Below are positions 33,893 through 36,867 of a stretch of DNA of 36,867 bases, one piece after another. The stretch lies in assembly GCA_938008535.1 (NCBI GenBank), contig CALLKF010000198.1, positions 1-36,867 on the forward strand, given 5' to 3'. Source of the stretch: an uncultured Saprospirales bacterium. GTDB lineage: Bacteria; Bacteroidota; Bacteroidia; Chitinophagales; JADIYW01. How positions within the stretch are numbered: the stretch's first letter is position 1; the number at the start of each line of letters is the position of its first letter. The notes beneath the pieces are model-generated. The model was not told the origin of the DNA and did no database searches. It saw only the letters and a list, made by a program, of their open reading frames with translations. The position numbers and the translations under genes were made by a program.

Positions 33893-36202
33893 TTAATTTA
33901 TTGAAATTACTCTGCTTTCGTGTATAAAACCCTCCGTGCCGTCTGAAAGTCTAACCTTTTTAAATTTACCTTCTGAACCAATAACCTCGAATGTTTCTGT
34001 GTCATAAACTTTCTTTATTATTTCGCCATTTGGCGCTGAACGTAAATTTGAATAGCCATCGGGGTCTTGAACTTTAAATAGAGTTTTTTCTGTATCAATT
34101 GATTCTTGATTCATTAAATCCTCTTCGCTAGGTTCATTATTATTTGTAGCGTTTACACTATCTGAATTTAAAGATGTTTCGTTAGTTTTTGATGATTCTA
34201 TTAACGATTTATTCTCATCAGATGGTTGTTCTTCTGTATTAAGCAATGAATCCTGCTCTGCTTGTAATCTATCCATTTCGGCTTGATGCTTTGCATCTCT
34301 TTCAGCTTTCATTTGAGGATAAATAGCCACACCAAAAAATACTCCGAATCCAATTAAACATAGCAATATGAAAAGACTAACACTTACTTGCCAAGTTTTA
34401 AAAAATCTTCCCATTGCTGAAGGCTTTGCTTTGTAGCCTAATTCAATCGCTTTGTTTATCTCCTCTAGCTTAGCTTTTTCTTGAGGTTCGTATTCTCCAT
34501 CAGCTTTTGCAACTAATTCAATAATTTTCTTTCTAGCCTCTTCGGCTCGTTCTTTTGTCGAAAAATACGCATTAGTCGGTAAAATTGGTGGTAAGGTACT
34601 TGCGGACATTAAACCGAATAATTCAGCTTTTTCTTTTTGCGTAAATCCATGTAAGCCTGTAATGGTTTGAGACAAATATCTTTTTTCTTGTTCTTCAATT
34701 ACTCCGTCAGCTTTTGCCATATGTACCATTAAAAACATTTCGTGTTTACGATCAATTTTGTCTTTATAAGATTTTGTTGAAAATGCTTGACGAAACCATT
34801 CATTTATTTTGTCTTTAAAACTTTCTTTTTCTTCGGCAACATCGGCTGGATTGCTATGAAATAGAACTTCATTTGTTTTGTCTATGTTCAAAACTGAAAC
34901 ATCGTGAAACGTTGCGGACAAAATATGATTATAATTAAAAGTTGCACACGGCACACCCTCATAATACATTTCTTCACTAATTAGTTTTGGATAGCGGTCT
35001 TTGTAATCCCCAACTTCTGCAAGTGCATTTTTGGAACAAAAAGAACTGTATTCATCATAGGTTTCTTTGTTGTCGCCATTTAAGTTTTTATATGTCTGAA
35101 CTAATTGACCATTTGCGTCTGCAAATTTCTTAATGGTTTCGACCCCAAAATTCGGTGCGACAATTTTTTTGCCGTCAGTAACTATTAAATCTAAATTGTC
35201 CGACTTTATTTCAGTTTCAATGTAGGAAATAGAGGCTAACTCACCTGCAGTTTCACATGTTTTGCAATCAACTTTACCGTACCGATTGTCGGTATGGTCA
35301 CCGTAGCAGGTTTTACAAACAATTTCACCTTTACCTTCACATTTAGAACAAGTTATTGTGCCTTTTCCCTTACAAAAAGTTTTACCGGTTGCAAAATCAG
35401 CCAATTTTCCTATGCCATAGCTTGAAGCATATTTTAATTCACAAGGTACATCTCCCACACCATTACAGGTAGGGCAAGTAATCCAACCTCTGTCGCATCT
35501 TTTCCTACATCTTTCACCGTTTTTATAACCACTACCATCGCAACTGTCACATTTGCAACGACCGTTTTGGCAGGAGTAGACCGCATTACTCATGCCGCCA
35601 CCTGACCCTGCACCAACATAACCTTTGCATTTTAGTCGACCAGTGCCTTTGCAAGTTGGGCAATCTGTTTCACCTTGCCCTCTACAATCTTTACACTCAT
35701 AAACATGTTGACCTCTGCATTCAGATTCGGGACATTCAACGTATTTATCACCATCACAAGTGTTGCAAGTGCATCTTTCGGTTTCGCTAGGTAAATAATA
35801 ATATGGTTGTTTAGCCTTTACTTTATCACCTTCAGTTACAAGCTTTAACTCGCTAAAAACAAGGTTTTTCCCAGAGTATTTTTGAGTATTTGAAGGAGAA
35901 TAACCTTTTGATGTTACTTTTTGAATTAACCTGTCGTCTTCTAAAATTTTGGCTTCGCCACTTTGATCAATTGTTCTTTCAAAGTCATTTACTAAATCTT
36001 TGAAAAGTGGAAACTTTAATGTTTTTGGTTCCCTTGTGTAAGCAAGAGCCTTATACTTTACATAGTAATACGTCTTTCGTTCTTCACTCTCGATGAGCAT
36101 TTGGTCAAAACGTGTTGTGTCTGTTGTTTTGATTTTTTCAATCAATGTTTCTTTTGAAACTTCTTTACCGTTTTTAATACGGGTGTCTGTTGTATTTTTC
36201 AT
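33893..36202 (-). CDS. DnaJ-type zinc-finger / TerB-like / transmembrane / SH3b protein
   Basis: The 769-residue product has an N-terminal domain (1-140) without known match. A Cys-rich zinc region (144-316) has about ten CxxC pairs, several as CxxCxGxG (CPTCKGTG, CDSCDGSG, CPTCNGVG, CSKCEGKG) as in DnaJ, but no J domain. A mixed domain follows (about 330-470). A TerB-like helical domain (487-590) has MAKADGVIEEQEKRYL and the second acidic repeat VAKADGEYEPQEKAKLEE. Then come a membrane helix (606-627), an acidic Ser/Asn linker with coiled coil (635-705) and a C-terminal SH3b domain (707-769, DPDGYSNLRSAPNG...GFIHESRV). Inference: cytoplasmic zinc/TerB sensor with a periplasmic SH3b that may bind cell wall. 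It is the main gene of cassette 1. TerB domains recur in phage- and stress-response loci. No close family known to me. Confidence 0.85.
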   Translation of the reverse strand: MKNTTDTRIKNGKEVSKETLIEKIKTTDTTRFDQMLIESEERKTYYYVKYKALAYTREPKTLKFPLFKDLVNDFERTIDQSGEAKILEDDRLIQKVTSKGYSPSNTQKYSGKNLVFSELKLVTEGDKVKAKQPYYYLPSETERCTCNTCDGDKYVECPESECRGQHVYECKDCRGQGETDCPTCKGTGRLKCKGYVGAGSGGGMSNAVYSCQNGRCKCDSCDGSGYKNGERCRKRCDRGWITCPTCNGVGDVPCELKYASSYGIGKLADFATGKTFCKGKGTITCSKCEGKGEIVCKTCYGDHTDNRYGKVDCKTCETAGELASISYIETEIKSDNLDLIVTDGKKIVAPNFGVETIKKFADANGQLVQTYKNLNGDNKETYDEYSSFCSKNALAEVGDYKDRYPKLISEEMYYEGVPCATFNYNHILSATFHDVSVLNIDKTNEVLFHSNPADVAEEKESFKDKINEWFRQAFSTKSYKDKIDRKHEMFLMVHMAKADGVIEEQEKRYLSQTITGLHGFTQKEKAELFGLMSASTLPPILPTNAYFSTKERAEEARKKIIELVAKADGEYEPQEKAKLEEINKAIELGYKAKPSAMGRFFKTWQVSVSLFILLCLIGFGVFFGVAIYPQMKAERDAKHQAEMDRLQAEQDSLLNTEEQPSDENKSLIESSKTNETSLNSDSVNATNNNEPSEEDLMNQESIDTEKTLFKVQDPDGYSNLRSAPNGEIIKKVYDTETFEVIGSEGKFKKVRLSDGTEGFIHESRVISIN

Positions 36203-36313
36203 TTACTTGGGTTTAAAATTGTTTTTTAATTAGCGACTATTTACGTCAGTTTAAAAACTGTCGAGTTGCTTGATTGGAGGTTCTCTTGTCTGACCGCTTT
36301 GTTTCATAAACTT

Positions 36314-36450
36314 GCCCATAACGTTTCCGGGCTAAACGAAGATGGGGTAAATGAACCTCGATTTTCATCTAGTATCCAATTACAAATGTAAGTAAATAAT
36401 TACATTGAGACTATATACCCCCATTTTCGGCTTAGCCCGTGTTGTGTGTA
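36314..36450 (-). mobile_element. attC-like recombination site 2 (end of cassette 2)
   Basis: On the minus strand it runs from inverse core TACACACAAC (36450 to 36441) to core GTTATGGGC (36322 to 36314). The inner arms 36328-36347 and 36419-36439 pair with one 1x2 internal loop and one G-T pair. A further foldback (ATGTAA/TTACAT near 36377-36405) extends the hairpin to the tip. The length is 137 bp, the same as site 1. The core departs from GTTRRRY at one position. Confidence 0.72.
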
Positions 36451-36453
36451 GTT

Positions 36454-36480
36454 GGATGACGCTGCCGGTAGGCGTCATCC
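36454..36480. other. Perfect GC-rich hairpin in cassette 2
   Basis: GGATGACGC (36454-36462) pairs with GCGTCATCC (36472-36480) around a 9-nt loop. It has no T run on either side, so it is unlikely to be a terminator. It lies directly beside attC-like site 2. Confidence 0.8.
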
Positions 36481-36547
36481 GCGGAGTTGGTAAGCACACA
36501 CCGCATTAACAGTAGTCTGCAGCGAATGGAAGTATGCCATTTTTAGT

Positions 36548-36808
36548 GTCAATTATTGCGTTAATAAAGCATTATTGACGTCAGTAATTGATACGTTTTC
36601 GTGTCATGGTGAAATTAGAAGGAGCGCGAGATTTGCGAAACTCACTTGTCTATATGAAAACAATCTCCGAACTTTGCCAAGTCGTTCTAAGATGTCAATC
36701 TTATGAGAGAGGGTACTCTCTCAACGATGAAATCGGAACGACTTGCCTAGCCTAAAAGTGTGTATTCACTTCCTCACGCGCGCTCCCCCCGAAATAAATG
36801 TGACACGA
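36548..36808. ncRNA. Nested multi-stem element with four-way junction, candidate structured RNA
   Basis: Outer stem TCGTGTCA (36599-36606)/TGACACGA (36801-36808), middle stem GGAGCGCG (36621-36628)/CGCGCTCC (36779-36786) and inner stem AAGTCGTTC (36679-36687)/GAACGACTT (36736-36744) are perfect and nested. Inside the inner stem three hairpins abut with a single unpaired base: TAAGAT-GTCA-ATCTTA (36688-36703), TGAGAGAG-GGTA-CTCTCTCA (36704-36723) and CGAT-GAA-ATCG (36725-36735). Side hairpins lie at 36548-36579, 36590-36605, 36628-36643 and 36756-36771. The hairpin at 36590-36605 needs a G-U pair that exists only on the plus strand. It matches no RNA family I know (not tRNA, tmRNA or a retron with RT). 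It could alternatively act as structured single-stranded DNA. Confidence 0.5.
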
Positions 36809-36849
36809 TAAAAAAATGGCTACTTCACAGATGTCGTGGGCTTACCAAT

Positions 36850-36867
36850 TACACACAACGTTTTGCG
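36850..36867 (-). mobile_element. Start of a third attC-like site, cut by the window edge
   Basis: Plus-strand TACACACAACGTTTTGCG repeats the inverse-core-plus-spacer pattern of the other sites (CCATAACGTTTCCGGG at 36316; GCCTAACGGTTTGCAGC at 33141). Read on the minus strand it is core GTTGTGTGTA preceded by GCAAAAC. It implies that the array continues to the right. Confidence 0.6.

Larger units (their letters stand above)
33147..36321 (-). mobile_element. Integron-like gene cassette 1 (3,175 bp)
   Basis: Boundaries follow the G^TT cut rule on the minus strand. The cassette begins TTATGGGC (36321 downward) and its own attC-like site at the far end has inverse core GCCCATAAC, a perfect complement, as expected if both ends were joined in a circular cassette. 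Content: the 769-residue gene, a terminator and three tiny genes, all on the minus strand, with the last stop only 5 bp before the attC-like site. Four genes is large for a cassette. Confidence 0.65.
36322..36858 (-). mobile_element. Integron-like cassette 2 (537 bp), without ORF
   Basis: The cassette starts TTGTGTGTA at 36858 on the minus strand and ends in attC-like site 2, whose inverse core TACACACAAC complements that start perfectly over 10 bp. I see no credible ORF on either strand. The 408 bp outside the attC-like site are dense in perfect inverted repeats (see the ncRNA entry). Another stem, TTGGTAAGC (36487-36495) with GCTTACCAA (36840-36848), brings both cassette ends together. Confidence 0.65.

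Noticed and set aside
33266..36322. Cassette 1 as a transposon with 9-bp terminal inverted repeats
   Set aside because: There is no transposase or target-site duplication, and the neighbouring element has different inverted termini, which fits cassettes with their own core rather than a transposon family.
36548..36808. Retron msr-msd, tRNA or tmRNA
   Set aside because: There is no reverse transcriptase in the window, no CCA-type acceptor stem, T-loop or anticodon arm sequence, and no tag peptide; only the multi-branch form is shared.

Overview
The window comes from a low-GC Bacteroidota chromosome, probably from an uncultured or less studied lineage. The evidence is a type IX secretion (T9SS) C-terminal sorting domain, TonB-like proteins with the Bacteroidota FPGG motif, CarboxypepD_reg-like and DUF1573 lipoprotein families, a UbiA/MqnP-type prenyltransferase, and TAnnTTTG-type promoter elements in place of Shine-Dalgarno sites. 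There is no rRNA or tRNA, so class and genus cannot be fixed.

Left edge (1-3.5 kb, accessory): a minus-strand gene cut by the window edge encodes a SIR2-like NADase domain joined to seven or more exact 32-residue PPR-like repeats; it is a strong candidate anti-phage effector. Its upstream gap is filled by a 13-unit array of degenerate 21-bp repeats. Two plus-strand genes of unknown role follow.

Core metabolism (3.6-22.6 kb): a beta-oxidation operon (thiolase, a TonB C-terminal protein, a FadJ-like bifunctional enzyme) with an 18-bp TetR-like palindrome upstream; a large T9SS cargo protein; an operon with acyl-CoA dehydrogenase, APH-like kinase and histidine phosphatase, which looks like a split ACAD10/11 module; an alpha/beta hydrolase, purT and BBE-like flavoprotein operon; and a metY-metX transsulfuration operon. 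Upstream of metY lies a 22-residue leader peptide with five consecutive Cys codons, followed by mutually exclusive antiterminator and terminator hairpins. This is a convincing, apparently unannotated cysteine-responsive transcription attenuator.

Housekeeping (22.7-33 kb): M20 peptidase, CarboxypepD_reg-like protein, then def, ruvX, a UbiA-type prenyltransferase, a DUF1573 lipoprotein and a PolX-like protein with a ruined polymerase site and an intact PHP site on one strand; then a penicillin-acylase family enzyme, a small membrane protein and an ester-cyclase-like lipoprotein. Many gaps carry short arrays of degenerate 7- or 8-bp words.

Right edge (33.1-36.9 kb, accessory): an integron-like cassette region. 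Two complete attC-like foldbacks (about 136 bp each) and the start of a third delimit two cassettes. Each cassette starts with a core site perfectly complementary to the inverse core of its own attC-like site, as in true integron cassettes. Cassette 1 carries a 769-residue DnaJ-zinc-finger/TerB/TM/SH3b protein and three tiny genes, all on the minus strand. Cassette 2 has no credible ORF; it contains nested perfect stems around a compact four-way junction, probably a structured RNA or structured DNA element. No integrase is visible in the window.
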